Below are positions 17,328 through 29,699 of a stretch of DNA of 64,000 nucleotides, piece after piece (the first letter of the stretch is position 1; the number at the start of each line of letters is the position of its first letter). Source of the stretch: Betaproteobacteria bacterium (GTDB taxonomy: Bacteria; Pseudomonadota; Gammaproteobacteria; Burkholderiales; Casimicrobiaceae); NCBI GenBank assembly GCA_016720425.1, contig JADKKQ010000004.1, forward strand, positions 1 to 64,000, written 5' to 3'. A program made the position numbers and the translations under genes. The notes under the pieces are model-generated. The model saw nothing but the letters and a program-made list of their open reading frames with translations. It was not told the origin of the DNA and did not search any database.

Positions 17328-18041
17328 GTGAACGCTGACGACCAAGGATCCCCTCCGGGTGAAACGATGACCGGCGCTTCGATCCGTGAGGTGTATCGGA
17401 GCATGCAAGACATTGTTTTCGAAGCACTCAGGGATGAAATCCTGACCGGAAAGCTGCCGCCCGGATCGGCGCTCAACACGCTTTCCCTGTCGAGGCGGCT
17501 GGGCGTCAGCCGGACCCCCATACGCGAGGCCCTGAATCGCCTGGTCTCGACCGGCCTGGTCGAAACCGTCGCGCACCGCGGCTCCTTCGTGCGGAAGCTG
17601 TCCGTCGAGCAGGTGGTGGAGATCTATTACATCCGGGCCGCCCTGGCCGGGGTCTGTGCCCGGCTGGCGACACGGCGCATCACCGACGCGCAGAAGAAGA
17701 AGCTGGTCGGGTTGTGCGAAAAGATGGAAAAGGACAAGCCCGGCACGGATCTCAAGGCCATGCTGCGCCAGAACTTCGAGTTCCACGACATCATCTTCAA
17801 GGCGGCCCACGCCCCCAGCATCGAGGGTCTGGCGCTGCAGTATTACCACCAGAGCGAACAGTTCCGGGCCCTCTCGCTGGAACTGCCGGGCCGATTCGAG
17901 GAGGTGTGGAGCGAGCACCGCAGCATCCTGCAGGCGATCCTCGACGGCGACGCGGAGGGTGCCGAGCGCAGTTCGCGCGACCACCAGTTGAACACCGCAC
18001 GACGGATCGTTCGCTCGCTGGGTTACGAGGGCGAGATCTGA
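17328..18041 (+). CDS. GntR-family regulator, FCD subfamily
   Basis: A 237-residue repressor-type protein. The N-terminal winged helix (about residues 22-90) contains LSLSRRLGVSRTPIREALNRL, the typical GntR recognition helix. The C-terminal all-helical FCD ligand domain (100-230) has the expected metal/ligand residues in FEFHDIIF and SEHRSILQAI. FCD members bind sugar acids and related carboxylates. GTG 17328 is chosen because GAAGGAG lies nine bases upstream. It very likely controls both flanking operons, since ATTGGATCCA-type sites lie before each. Confidence 0.9.
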   Translation: MNADDQGSPPGETMTGASIREVYRSMQDIVFEALRDEILTGKLPPGSALNTLSLSRRLGVSRTPIREALNRLVSTGLVETVAHRGSFVRKLSVEQVVEIYYIRAALAGVCARLATRRITDAQKKKLVGLCEKMEKDKPGTDLKAMLRQNFEFHDIIFKAAHAPSIEGLALQYYHQSEQFRALSLELPGRFEEVWSEHRSILQAILDGDAEGAERSSRDHQLNTARRIVRSLGYEGEI

Positions 18042-18060
18042 GGCACGCTTTCACTTTGGC

Positions 18061-18104
18061 TTGACAATCCCGAAAACCGTTGCATACTGGATCCTGGATC
18101 CAAT
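18061..18104 (+). promoter_or_regulatory. promoter and GntR-type operator of the ABC operon
   Basis: TTGACA (18061-18066) and CATACT (18083-18088) with 16 bases between form a reasonable sigma-70 promoter. Overlapping and following the -10 is TGGATCCTGGATCCAAT (18088-18104). Its last ten bases are the reverse complement of the ATTGGATCCA site in front of gntR. The geometry is that of direct repression by the neighbouring regulator. Confidence 0.6.
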
Positions 18105-18124
18105 CAACCAGGGGAGGATTGACA

Positions 18125-18235
18125 ATGCAAGATCGGCTGCTCAAGTCATGGTCGCGGCGCGTCTTGCTGCTGTCCCTTCTCGCGCTGCCTCTGTTCGCGG
18201 CCACGGGCGCCAACGCGACGGGGTCGTGTTCTTGA
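18125..18235 (+). CDS. 36-residue signal-peptide-like open frame
   Basis: This begins directly behind the promoter with a strong ribosome site (GGGGAGG) and encodes MQDRLLKSWSRR, then a hydrophobic stretch (VLLLSLLALPLFAA) and an Ala-rich end before a stop. It looks like an export signal with nothing behind it. It may be the remnant of a lost periplasmic protein, a leader peptide, or a tiny secreted peptide. It ends 16 bases before the ATPase start, so its translation could couple to that gene. No homology can be claimed. Confidence 0.5.
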   Translation: MQDRLLKSWSRRVLLLSLLALPLFAATGANATGSCS

Positions 18236-18251
18236 GCGTGGACGGATTCCC

Positions 18252-19325
18252 ATGGCATCGATCGAGATTCGTGCCGTCGACAAGGCCTTCGGTGCCACGC
18301 AGGTCCTGCACGCGGTCGACCTCGAAGTCGCCGACGGCGAGTTCCTCGTGCTGGTCGGTCCCTCCGGCTGCGGAAAATCGACGCTGCTGCGCCTGATCGC
18401 CGGGCTCGACGAAGTCTCGGGCGGCGAGATCGCCATCGGCGGGCGGGTGGTGAACGACCTGCCGCCGAAGGATCGCGACATCGCGATGGTGTTCCAGAAC
18501 TACGCGCTCTATCCGCACATGACCGTGCGCGACAACATGGCGTTCAGCCTGAAGCTGCGGAACGAGCCCAAGGCGACGGTCGCGAAGAAGGTCGCGGACG
18601 CGGCGGAAACCCTCAACCTCACCGCCTATCTCGATCGCTATCCGCGCCAGCTCTCGGGCGGTCAACGGCAGCGGGTCGCCATGGGCCGGGCGATCGTGCG
18701 CGACCCCGAGGTGTTCCTGTTCGACGAGCCGCTGTCGAACCTCGACGCCAAGCTGCGGGTGCAGATGCGGGTCGAGATCAAGTCGCTCCACCAGCGCCTG
18801 CACGCGACGTCGGTCTACGTGACCCACGACCAGATCGAGGCGATGACGATGGCGGACCGGATCGTCGTCCTGCAGGACGGGCGCGTCGAGCAGATCGGCA
18901 CGCCGCTGGAGCTGTACGACCATCCGTCCAACCTGTTCGTTGCCGGCTTCATCGGCTCGCCGGCGATGAACTTCGTCCGGGGGCATCTGCGCCGGCGGGA
19001 CGACGCCGTGTGGATCGAAGCGAACGACGGCACCCGCCTGCCGAGCGGCAGCGGGCGGCAGGGGCAGGAGGGCCAGGAGGTTGTCTACAGCTTCCGGCCC
19101 GAGCAACTGACGCTGGGGGCCGCCGGCGACGGGATTCCGGCCAGGATTCTGGTGATCGAGCCGACCGGTGCCGATACCCACGTCTATTGCGAGCTTTGCG
19201 GCACGCAGATCTGCGCGGTGTTCGGCGAACGGCTCGAATTCAAGTCCGGCGAGACCCTCTGGGTCAAGCCGAAGGGCGAGGCCGTCCACGTTTTTGACTC
19301 GGCCACCGGCAAGGCGCTGGCCTGA
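18252..19325 (+). CDS. sugar ABC transporter ATPase (MalK/UgpC type)
   Basis: A 357-residue cytoplasmic ATPase of carbohydrate-uptake class 1 importers. The Walker A is GPSGCGKST, the Q loop is FQNYALYPHM, the signature is LSGGQRQR, and Walker B/D loop is FLFDEPLSNLDAKLR. The H loop is YVTHDQIEAMTMADR. A C-terminal TOBE/regulatory domain starts at about residue 240. Length and C-terminus fit MalK/UgpC/MsmK, some of which serve several importers. It heads the importer operon, followed by the binding protein and two permeases. Confidence 0.93.
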   Translation: MASIEIRAVDKAFGATQVLHAVDLEVADGEFLVLVGPSGCGKSTLLRLIAGLDEVSGGEIAIGGRVVNDLPPKDRDIAMVFQNYALYPHMTVRDNMAFSLKLRNEPKATVAKKVADAAETLNLTAYLDRYPRQLSGGQRQRVAMGRAIVRDPEVFLFDEPLSNLDAKLRVQMRVEIKSLHQRLHATSVYVTHDQIEAMTMADRIVVLQDGRVEQIGTPLELYDHPSNLFVAGFIGSPAMNFVRGHLRRRDDAVWIEANDGTRLPSGSGRQGQEGQEVVYSFRPEQLTLGAAGDGIPARILVIEPTGADTHVYCELCGTQICAVFGERLEFKSGETLWVKPKGEAVHVFDSATGKALA

Positions 19326-19367
19326 CCGGATTCAGCAGTGAAACAGTCGACAAGCGGGAGACAGAGC

Positions 19368-20681
19368 ATGAACCATTGGAAAATCAGTCGCACCGTGTCT
19401 TCATTGGTAGCCGCGGCAATGCTGACGCTGTTCACGGGGGGCGCGGCGACCGCCGCGGACACCCCGGCCAACTTCCCGAAAGGCAACGTCACCATCGAGA
19501 TCTGGTGGCACGAGTACGGGCCGTTCACCGCCTACGTGAAGGAACTGATCCAGGCCTACAAGAGCGTCCGGCCGAACGTGACGGTCAATCCCGTCGTCAC
19601 GTCCTCGGGCGACATCAACCAGAAACTCACCGTCGCGCTGGCCACCGGCACCGGTCCCGACATCATGGACCAGGACGCCTCGTTCTACGAGCTGTACTAC
19701 GCGAAGGGGGTGCTGGAGCCGCTCAACCTGGAGGTCTTCGGCGCCAAGAGCTACGACGAAGTCCTCGCGCGCTACACCCCGGGCGGGCTCGCGGCCGGGA
19801 CCTTCGGCGGCAAGATCTACGCCCTGCCCTACCAGGGCAACTCGATGAGCCTGTTCCTTTCCAACAAGGCGTTCGAGGCGGCCGGCTTGAGCCCGGTGAA
19901 GGACGCGCCCAGGACCTGGAACGACATGATCGCGCTCGGGCCCAAGCTGAAGAAGGTGCAGGGCAACCGCACGGTCCAGAAGGCGTTCGACTTCCCGTAC
20001 CACAGCCCGCGTTGGGAGATGCAGATGTTCCAGCCGCTGGTCGAGCAGTTCGGCGGCAAGCTCTTGTCCGACGACGGCAAGACCGCGTATCTCAACAGCC
20101 CCGAGGCGGTGAAGGCGCTGACCTTGTGGCGTGACGTCACCAAGGCGACCGGCGACCCGAAGACGACGATGAACACGCCCTCCAACCCGAACCAGGACTT
20201 CATCGACGGCCGCACGGCGATGTGGGTCACCGGGCCGTGGGCGACCTCGCAGATCCGGCAGTCGCAGCTCAAGGATGGCTTCACCGTCGTGTCCTATCCG
20301 CAGGTCGATCCGGCCAAGCCGCACACCATCGTGTACGGCTGGATGTGGGGCGTGAACAAGGCCAAGCCGGAAGCCAACAAGATCGTGGCCTGGGACTTCA
20401 TCCGGTTCATGCTGTCCAAGCCGGAAGAGTGGCTGGCGAAGGCCGCCTTCGTGCAGCCGGTCAAGGGCGTGAGCGAGACCCCGGTGGCCAAGAGCTTCCC
20501 GTTCTTCGACGTCCACATGCGGGACGTGGCGACGGCCAGCTGGTACATCCGGTCCGAGTTCACCAACGAGATCGGCCAGGCGGTCGGTCGCGCCATCGAG
20601 CGCACCGTGTACGACGGCGTCGATCCGAAGGCCTCGCTCGACCAGGCGCAGGCCGAGATCGACAAGGTGCTGAAGAAGTAA
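19368..20681 (+). CDS. sugar ABC transporter substrate-binding protein
   Basis: A 437-residue periplasmic family-1 solute-binding protein (UgpB/MalE-like). The signal peptide ends near ATAADTPA (about residue 31). The fold is recognisable from ITIWWHEYGPF-like and ATGTGPDIMDQDASF stretches, and from WVTGPWATSQI and YGWMWGVNK in the C-terminal lobe. No lipobox is seen, so it is probably free in the periplasm. The start at 19368 has GGGAG upstream. It is followed by a strong hairpin that may keep its mRNA more abundant than that of the permeases. The ligand is unknown. Confidence 0.92.
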   Translation: MNHWKISRTVSSLVAAAMLTLFTGGAATAADTPANFPKGNVTIEIWWHEYGPFTAYVKELIQAYKSVRPNVTVNPVVTSSGDINQKLTVALATGTGPDIMDQDASFYELYYAKGVLEPLNLEVFGAKSYDEVLARYTPGGLAAGTFGGKIYALPYQGNSMSLFLSNKAFEAAGLSPVKDAPRTWNDMIALGPKLKKVQGNRTVQKAFDFPYHSPRWEMQMFQPLVEQFGGKLLSDDGKTAYLNSPEAVKALTLWRDVTKATGDPKTTMNTPSNPNQDFIDGRTAMWVTGPWATSQIRQSQLKDGFTVVSYPQVDPAKPHTIVYGWMWGVNKAKPEANKIVAWDFIRFMLSKPEEWLAKAAFVQPVKGVSETPVAKSFPFFDVHMRDVATASWYIRSEFTNEIGQAVGRAIERTVYDGVDPKASLDQAQAEIDKVLKK

Positions 20682-20701
20682 CCGCCGCGAGGCTGCCGGC
20701 G

Positions 20702-20723
20702 CGAGCCCGGTTCGCCGGGCTCG
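20702..20723 (+). promoter_or_regulatory. intra-operon hairpin after binding-protein gene
   Basis: CGAGCCCGG-TTCG-CCGGGCTCG is a perfect nine-pair stem with a TTCG loop and no T run, placed between the binding-protein and first permease genes. Comparable intercistronic stem-loops (malE-malF) protect the upstream mRNA and give excess binding protein. Confidence 0.6.
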
Positions 20724-20742
20724 TGCCCATGCCTCACCCGCC

Positions 20743-21699
20743 ATGCCCGTCGCCCCCCTCCCGACGCAAGCCCCACGGCCGGCGACCGCGCCTGCGGCGC
20801 CGTCGGCGGGCAGGCGGCGGCTGCGGCTCAGCCTGTCGGCGAAACAGGCGGCGTTCGGCATCGCGATTCTGCTGCCGACGCTGGCGGTCCTGGCGATCTT
20901 CCGCTTCCTGCCGATGATCGAGGCGTTCTACCTCAGCCTGACCGCCTACGATCTCGTCCATCCACCGAAATTCGTCGGCCTGGCGAACTTCGTGAGCCTG
21001 GCGCAGGACCCGCTGTTCCTGAAGTCGGCGCGGGTGTCGCTCACCTACGTGCTGTTCAGCGTCGTTCCCGTGCTGCCGCTGTCGCTCGGCCTCGCCGTGC
21101 TGTTCAACCGCAGCCTGTTCATCAAGAACGTGCTGCGGTCGGCCGTGTTCATGCCGGTGGTGATGCCGGCCGTCGTGATGGCCGTGGTCTGGACGTTCAT
21201 GTACCAGCAGGACGGCGTGATCAACACGCTGCTGGGCTGGCTCGGCATCGATCCGATTCCCTGGCTGCGCAGCAGCTCCAGCGCGCTGTGGGCGGTCATC
21301 CTCATCGGCATCTGGCGCGCCACGCCGTATTACATGGTGATCTTCCTCGCCGGCCTGCAGGCGATCCCCGCCGACTACTACGACGCCGCCGAGATCGACG
21401 GCGCCGGCGACTGGGCCAAGTTCTGGCACATCACGCTGCCGCTGCTCAAGCCGACCACGCTGCTGGTCATCGTGATGAACGTGATCGTGGCGATGAAGGT
21501 CTTCGCCGTGCCGCTGATCATGACCGGCGGCGGGCCCGCCGACTCGACCCGGGTGCTGCCGCTCTTCATCTACCAGACGGCGTTCGAGTTCTTCGACATG
21601 GGGCGCGCCGCCGCGATGAGCGTGTTCCTGTTCGTCGGCGTGATGCTCTTCTCGTTCATCCAGGTGCGCATGTTCACGCGCGGGGACGAGCAGCGATGA
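20743..21699 (+). CDS. sugar ABC transporter permease (MalF/UgpA type)
   Basis: A 318-residue inner-membrane permease with about six membrane helices. The EAA loop is EIDGAGDWAKFWHITLPLLKP, in the place that docks with the ATPase. A basic, Pro-rich cytoplasmic N-terminus precedes the first helix (AFGIAILLPTLAVLAIF, about residue 45). Its stop overlaps the start of the second permease (ATGA), so the two are translationally coupled. Confidence 0.92.
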   Translation: MPVAPLPTQAPRPATAPAAPSAGRRRLRLSLSAKQAAFGIAILLPTLAVLAIFRFLPMIEAFYLSLTAYDLVHPPKFVGLANFVSLAQDPLFLKSARVSLTYVLFSVVPVLPLSLGLAVLFNRSLFIKNVLRSAVFMPVVMPAVVMAVVWTFMYQQDGVINTLLGWLGIDPIPWLRSSSSALWAVILIGIWRATPYYMVIFLAGLQAIPADYYDAAEIDGAGDWAKFWHITLPLLKPTTLLVIVMNVIVAMKVFAVPLIMTGGGPADSTRVLPLFIYQTAFEFFDMGRAAAMSVFLFVGVMLFSFIQVRMFTRGDEQR

Positions 21700-22589
21700 G
21701 CCCCGGCGCCGCACCGACCGCGAGCCGGCGCGTTCCCGCGCCGCCGCCGCGGGGATGGGCGCGCCGGGCGAAGCGCCACCGGACGGTGATCGCCGCGTTC
21801 TGCACCCTGGTCGGCGTCGCCTGCATCACGCTGCTGCCCTTCTACTGGATGTTCTCGTCGTCGCTGCGGACGATGGAGAACATGTTCAGCATTCCGATCC
21901 AGTGGATTCCCGACCCGCTGAACTGGCAGTCGTACGTTCTGGCCTGGCAGGCGCAGGACTTCACCCGCTACTTCCTCAACAGCGGCTTCGTGGCCGTGGC
22001 CATCACGCTCAGCAACCTGCTGCTGTGCTCGCTGGCCGGATACAGCCTGACCAAGTTCCACTTCCGGGGCCGGGGGCTCATGTTCATTCTCATCCTGAGC
22101 ACGATGATGCTGCCGCTGGAAGTGACCATGGTGCCGCTGTTCCTGATCATCAAGCAGCTGGATTGGGCGAACAGCTACCAGGGCCTGATCGTGCCCTTCC
22201 TGGTGGACGGCTTCGGGGTCTTCCTGATGCGGCAGTACATGCTGAGCATTCCCAAGGACCTCATCGACTCGGCGCGCATCGACGGCGCGTCGGAGCTGCG
22301 GATCTTCTGGATGATCGTGCTGCCGCTGTGCAAGCCCGCGCTGGTCGCGCTCGCCGTGTTCACCTTCCGCGAAGCCTGGGACATGTACATCTGGCCGCTG
22401 ATCATCATCACCAAGGACTCGCTGCGCACGCTGCCGCTGGGCATTTCGCTGTTCATGAGCAGCTACGGCACCTCCTGGGACCAGCTGATGGCCATCGCGG
22501 TCCTGGGCACGCTGCCGATGATCCTGCTGTTCTTCTTCCTGCAGCGTGCCTTCATCCAGGGCATCGCGGCCACCGGACTCAAGGAGTAG
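21696..22589 (+). CDS. sugar ABC transporter permease (MalG/UgpE type)
   Basis: A 297-residue inner-membrane permease, partner of the preceding gene. It has six predicted helices, the first at about residues 30-50 (TVIAAFCTLVGVACITLLPF). The EAA motif is ARIDGASELRIFWMIVLPLC. It starts at the ATG that overlaps the upstream stop; the frame open back to 21288 is a shadow. The gene ends six bases before the next dehydrogenase gene. Confidence 0.92.
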   Translation: MSPGAAPTASRRVPAPPPRGWARRAKRHRTVIAAFCTLVGVACITLLPFYWMFSSSLRTMENMFSIPIQWIPDPLNWQSYVLAWQAQDFTRYFLNSGFVAVAITLSNLLLCSLAGYSLTKFHFRGRGLMFILILSTMMLPLEVTMVPLFLIIKQLDWANSYQGLIVPFLVDGFGVFLMRQYMLSIPKDLIDSARIDGASELRIFWMIVLPLCKPALVALAVFTFREAWDMYIWPLIIITKDSLRTLPLGISLFMSSYGTSWDQLMAIAVLGTLPMILLFFFLQRAFIQGIAATGLKE

Positions 22590-22595
22590 GAACGG

Positions 22596-23624
22596 ATGTC
22601 GGACTCGATGCGCGCCGTGGTCATCGCCCGCTACGGCGGCTCGCTGGAGGCGACGCGGCGGCCCGTGCCGCGGCCGGGCCCCGGCGAGGTGCTGGTCCAG
22701 GTGCGCGCCAGCGGCCTGTGCAGCACCGATCTGCACCTGCTTTCGGGTCGGCAGCCGCTGGGCGACCTGCCGCGCGTCGTCGGCCACGAGCTCGCCGGGG
22801 ACGTGGTCGAGCTGGGCGCGGGCGTCACGGACTGGCGGCCGGGCGACCGCGTGACGGCGGCGATCGACGTCTGCTGCGGCCGTTGCCGGCACTGCCTGAC
22901 CGGTGCGACGCAGCGGTGCCGCGCGATGCAGCGCATCGGCTTCGAACGCGATGGCGGACACGCGGATTACGTGGCGGTGCCGGCGTCGAACCTCGTCCTG
23001 CTGGGTGCGGAGATCTCCTACGCGGCGGCGGCGATCCTTCCGGACGCCGTGGCCTGCATGTACCACAGCCTGATCCACCAGGGCGGGGTGGGGATCGGGC
23101 AGCGGGTCCTGATCCTCGGCGTCGGCGGACTCGGCATCCACGGCGTGCAGATCGCCCGCAGCGCGGGGGCCGAGGTGCTCGCGACCAGTCGCCAGCCGCA
23201 GCGCGTCGCGCTGGCCGAGCAGCACGGCGCGATCGGCGTCAACACGGCCGACGAGGCGCTCGAGGCTGCGGTGGCGAGGTTCACCGACGGCGAGGGCGTG
23301 GACGTCGTCGTCGACAACATCGGCAACCGCGAGAGTGTCCGCCAGGGACTGGCGGTGCTCCGGCCGGGCGGCAGGTTCCTGGTCGTCGCCTACCTCGACG
23401 AGACTTTCGAGGTCCCGTCGATGCGGCTGTTCAAGACCGAGCAGCAGCTCATCGGCTGCCGCGGCAGCACCAGGCAGGACCTGGTCGACGTCGTCCGGCT
23501 GGTGCAGAGCGGGCGGGTGACGCCGGTGCTCGGTGCGTCGTACCCCATCGAACGGATCCAGGAGGCGGCCGCGTGCCTCGAGTCGGGTGACCTCGTCGGG
23601 CGCATCTGGCTCAGCCGGGACTGA
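22596..23624 (+). CDS. zinc-binding alcohol dehydrogenase family protein
   Basis: A 342-residue MDR dehydrogenase. The catalytic zinc region GLCSTDLH and GHELAGDV, a structural lobe CCGRCRHCLTGATQRC, and a Rossmann motif GVGGLG are all there. It ends with the EAAACLESGDLVGRIWL pattern typical of the family. It differs clearly from the dehydrogenase at 16057, so the locus has two MDR enzymes. Co-transcribed with the importer, it probably oxidises the imported sugar or polyol. AAGGAGTAGGAACG lies before the ATG. Confidence 0.88.
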   Translation: MSDSMRAVVIARYGGSLEATRRPVPRPGPGEVLVQVRASGLCSTDLHLLSGRQPLGDLPRVVGHELAGDVVELGAGVTDWRPGDRVTAAIDVCCGRCRHCLTGATQRCRAMQRIGFERDGGHADYVAVPASNLVLLGAEISYAAAAILPDAVACMYHSLIHQGGVGIGQRVLILGVGGLGIHGVQIARSAGAEVLATSRQPQRVALAEQHGAIGVNTADEALEAAVARFTDGEGVDVVVDNIGNRESVRQGLAVLRPGGRFLVVAYLDETFEVPSMRLFKTEQQLIGCRGSTRQDLVDVVRLVQSGRVTPVLGASYPIERIQEAAACLESGDLVGRIWLSRD

Positions 23625-23665
23625 TCCCCGTCGGCGCGCCACCCAAACCAAGGAGCGAGCCCGAA

Positions 23666-24781
23666 ATGCTGGTATTCGTCGGCACCTACACCGATCCCAT
23701 CCTGTTCGGCACCGGCAAGACGCTGCAGGGCAAAGGCGAGGGGATCTACGCCTACCGCCTCGATTCGTCCTCCGGCGGGCTGGAACTCGTCGGCAAGACC
23801 ACCGGCGTCACCAACCCGTCGTACCTGGCGTTCGATGCGACCGGACGGTTCCTGTACGCGGTGAACGAGCTCAAGACCTTCGAGGGCAGGCCGACGGGAA
23901 CCGTCAGCGCGTTTGCCGTCGAGGCGACGACGGGAAGGCTGGCATTCCTCAATCGGCAGCTCACGCACGGCACCGATCCCTGCCACGTCCTCGTGGACCA
24001 GCGACGCAAGCACGTGTTCGTCGCCAACTTCATGAGCGGCAGCGTGTGCGTGCTGCCGGTGCGCGACGACGGCAGCCTGGCCGAGGCGTCGGACTTCATC
24101 CAGCATCAGGGATCGGGCATCGATCCCACCCGGCAGAAGGGGCCGCACGCGCATTCGGTCACGCTCGATGCGGCGAACCGCTTCGCCTTCGTTCCGGACC
24201 TCGGGCTGGACCGGCTGATGGTCTACGCCTTCGACCCGGAGCGGGGAATGCTCGAAGCGAATGCGGTGCCCTGGATCAAGATGAAGCCGGGCGCCGGTCC
24301 GCGTCACCTGTCGTTTGCTCCCGGCGGCCGGCATGCCTACCTGGTCAACGAGCTCGATTCGACGGTGGCGGCGCTGGCGTACGACGGCGAAGCCGGAACC
24401 TTCCGGCACCTGCAGACGGTGCCGACGCTTCCGGCGGGTTTCGCCGGCGCGAGCACCTGCGCCGACATCCAGGTTGCGCCGTCGGGGGCGTTTCTCTACG
24501 CCTCGAACCGTGGCCACGACAGCATCGTGATCTACCGCATCGAACCCGGCAGCGGAAAACTCAGCTGCGTCGGTCATGAGCCGACGCAGGGCGGGACGCC
24601 GCGCAGCTTCGGCATCGATCCCGGCGGCAGGTTCCTGCTGGTGGCGAACCAGGACAGCGACTCCGTGGTCAGCTTCCGCATCGATCCGGACAGCGGCAGG
24701 CTGCAGCCGACGGGCAGGACGACGCCGGTGCCGACGCCGGTGTGCGTCAAGTTCCTGGACCCACGCCCGGCATCGCGCTGA
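23666..24781 (+). CDS. beta-propeller lactonase family protein (YbhE/Pgl type)
   Basis: A 371-residue seven-bladed propeller of the 6-phosphogluconolactonase/carboxy-cis,cis-muconate cyclase family (Lactonase, PF10282 type). Repeated blade motifs such as NPSYLAFDATGRFLYAVNE, CHVLVDQRRKHVFVANF, GPRHLSFAPGGRHAYLVNE and PRSFGIDPGGRFLLVANQ are evenly spaced. No signal peptide is seen. In this operon it probably opens the aldonolactone made by one of the dehydrogenases, feeding the dehydratase of the leftward operon. Last gene of the rightward operon, with AAGGAGCGAG before the ATG. Confidence 0.88.
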   Translation: MLVFVGTYTDPILFGTGKTLQGKGEGIYAYRLDSSSGGLELVGKTTGVTNPSYLAFDATGRFLYAVNELKTFEGRPTGTVSAFAVEATTGRLAFLNRQLTHGTDPCHVLVDQRRKHVFVANFMSGSVCVLPVRDDGSLAEASDFIQHQGSGIDPTRQKGPHAHSVTLDAANRFAFVPDLGLDRLMVYAFDPERGMLEANAVPWIKMKPGAGPRHLSFAPGGRHAYLVNELDSTVAALAYDGEAGTFRHLQTVPTLPAGFAGASTCADIQVAPSGAFLYASNRGHDSIVIYRIEPGSGKLSCVGHEPTQGGTPRSFGIDPGGRFLLVANQDSDSVVSFRIDPDSGRLQPTGRTTPVPTPVCVKFLDPRPASR

Positions 24782-24853
24782 GCCCGTCGCCGGCCGGCGC
24801 GGTCTGCGCGGCGGCCCGGTCGGTTAGAATCGCGTTCCGTCGATCGCAGCTGC

Positions 24854-25020
24854 TAAGTACACCGGTTCGCAAGTACGCGCACGAAATGAAATCGATGCGT
24901 TGCGGGTCAGGGCAAGGCGCAAACCGCAGCGATACCCCCTGGTATCGCGAGGATTGGCAACGCCGCCATGGCCCGCAAGGCGCGATTTCATGTGTGCGTA
25001 TTTGCGAACCGGGGTACTAA
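24854..25020. repeat. long imperfect palindrome, family member 1
   Basis: The outer arms CGGTTCGCAA / TTGCGAACCG are followed by TGAAATCG / CGATTTCA, then weaker pairing and an inner GCGATACC / GGTATCGC at the centre (about 24930-24948). The whole forms a 160-base hairpin. It fills the gap between the lactonase and purU genes. Its internal order of blocks (GAAATCG, GGGCAAGGCGCA, GCAGCGA, GCGAGGA, GCAACGC, GCCATGG) is shared with the element at 60515-60657 read on the other strand. It is likely a non-coding, MITE-like repeat. Confidence 0.7.
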
Positions 25021-25080
25021 GCCTGCACGGCGTGCCCCGAAACCCATGCCCCGTGCGTCGATCGGCGGGCTCGTCTCCCC

Positions 25081-25929
25081 GTGCGCTACATCCTCACGCT
25101 CTCCTGCACCGATCGACCCGGCATCGTCGCCGCGGTGGCCACCTTCCTCGCCGGCGAGGGCTGCAACATCCTCGAGAGCGCGCAGTTCGACGACGTCGAC
25201 ACCGGGCGCTTCTTCATGCGCGTCGTCTGCGCGCCGGTGGTCGACGGCGTGACGCTCGATCGCATCGCGACGGCGTTCGGCCCGGTCGCGGCGGGGTTCG
25301 GCATGGACTGGCAGCTGCGCGACGCGGCGCAGCGGCTGCGGGTGCTGATCATGGTGTCGAAACAGGACCACTGCCTCAACGACCTGCTGTACCGCTACAA
25401 GGTCGGCGCGCTGCACATGGAGCCGGTGGCGATCGTGTCCAATCACCGCGACAGCTACCAGCTGGCGGCGTCCTACGACATCCCGTTCCATCACCTGCCG
25501 GTGACCGCGGCGACCAAGCCCGCGCAGGAGGCGAAGCTCTGGGCGCTGTGCGAGGAGTACGGCGTCGACCTGGTCGTGCTCGCGCGCTACATGCAGGTGC
25601 TGTCCGACGATCTCGCGCGCAAGCTCGAAGGCCGGGCGATCAACATCCACCACGGGCTGCTGCCCTCGTTCAAGGGCGCCAAGCCCTACCACCAGGCGCA
25701 CGCGCGCGGCGTCAAGCTGATCGGCGCCACCGCCCACTACGTGACCAGCGTCCTCGACGAGGGCCCGATCATCGAGCAGGAGGTGGCGCGGGTCGAGTAC
25801 AACATGCGCGCCGAGGACCTGGTGGCGCTGGGCCGCGACGTCGAGTGCCAGGCGCTGGCCCGCGCGGTACGCGGCCACCTCGAGCACCGCGTTTTCCTGA
25901 ACGGGCAGAAGACCGTCGTCTTTCGCTGA
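25081..25929 (+). CDS. purU: formyltetrahydrofolate deformylase
   Basis: A 282-residue cytoplasmic enzyme that hydrolyses 10-formyl-THF to THF and formate, balancing one-carbon units. The N-terminal ACT domain (1-80) starts YILTLSCTDRPGIVAAVA. The formyl-transferase domain carries NIHHGLLPSFKGAKPYHQAHARG split over its catalytic Asn/His and the later DEGPIIEQ (catalytic Asp). It starts at a GTG. The length and motifs fit PurU exactly. It stands alone after the palindromic repeat and is convergent with the inositol oxygenase gene. Confidence 0.95.
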   Translation: MRYILTLSCTDRPGIVAAVATFLAGEGCNILESAQFDDVDTGRFFMRVVCAPVVDGVTLDRIATAFGPVAAGFGMDWQLRDAAQRLRVLIMVSKQDHCLNDLLYRYKVGALHMEPVAIVSNHRDSYQLAASYDIPFHHLPVTAATKPAQEAKLWALCEEYGVDLVVLARYMQVLSDDLARKLEGRAINIHHGLLPSFKGAKPYHQAHARGVKLIGATAHYVTSVLDEGPIIEQEVARVEYNMRAEDLVALGRDVECQALARAVRGHLEHRVFLNGQKTVVFR

Positions 25930-25962
25930 GCGGCGGCGAGGCGCCGGGCGCGCCGGTGCCGG

Positions 25963-26757
<795 letters not shown>

Positions 26758-26817
26758 CGGGCGGCTTCCTAAGGTGCGGGGCAGGCGGAAATCATAACCT
26801 TTCCCTGGGCGCCGGCG

Positions 26818-29559
<2,742 letters not shown>

Positions 29560-29699
29560 GGGAGCTCCGGGCGGGCTGCGGGACGAAGCGCCGCAGTATA
29601 GAACCATCGGGGGCGTCGACGGGAACGCGGGCAACCTGACTGCGACCCCGTTTCGGCGGTGCGGTTCCGTCGGAAGGCGCGCTGCGGAATTACGGAATA

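Noticed and set aside
24854..25020. Riboswitch before purU
   Set aside because: The structure is a single long palindrome without the multi-helix junction of known glycine or folate riboswitches, and it has a relative at 60.5 kb in a different context.
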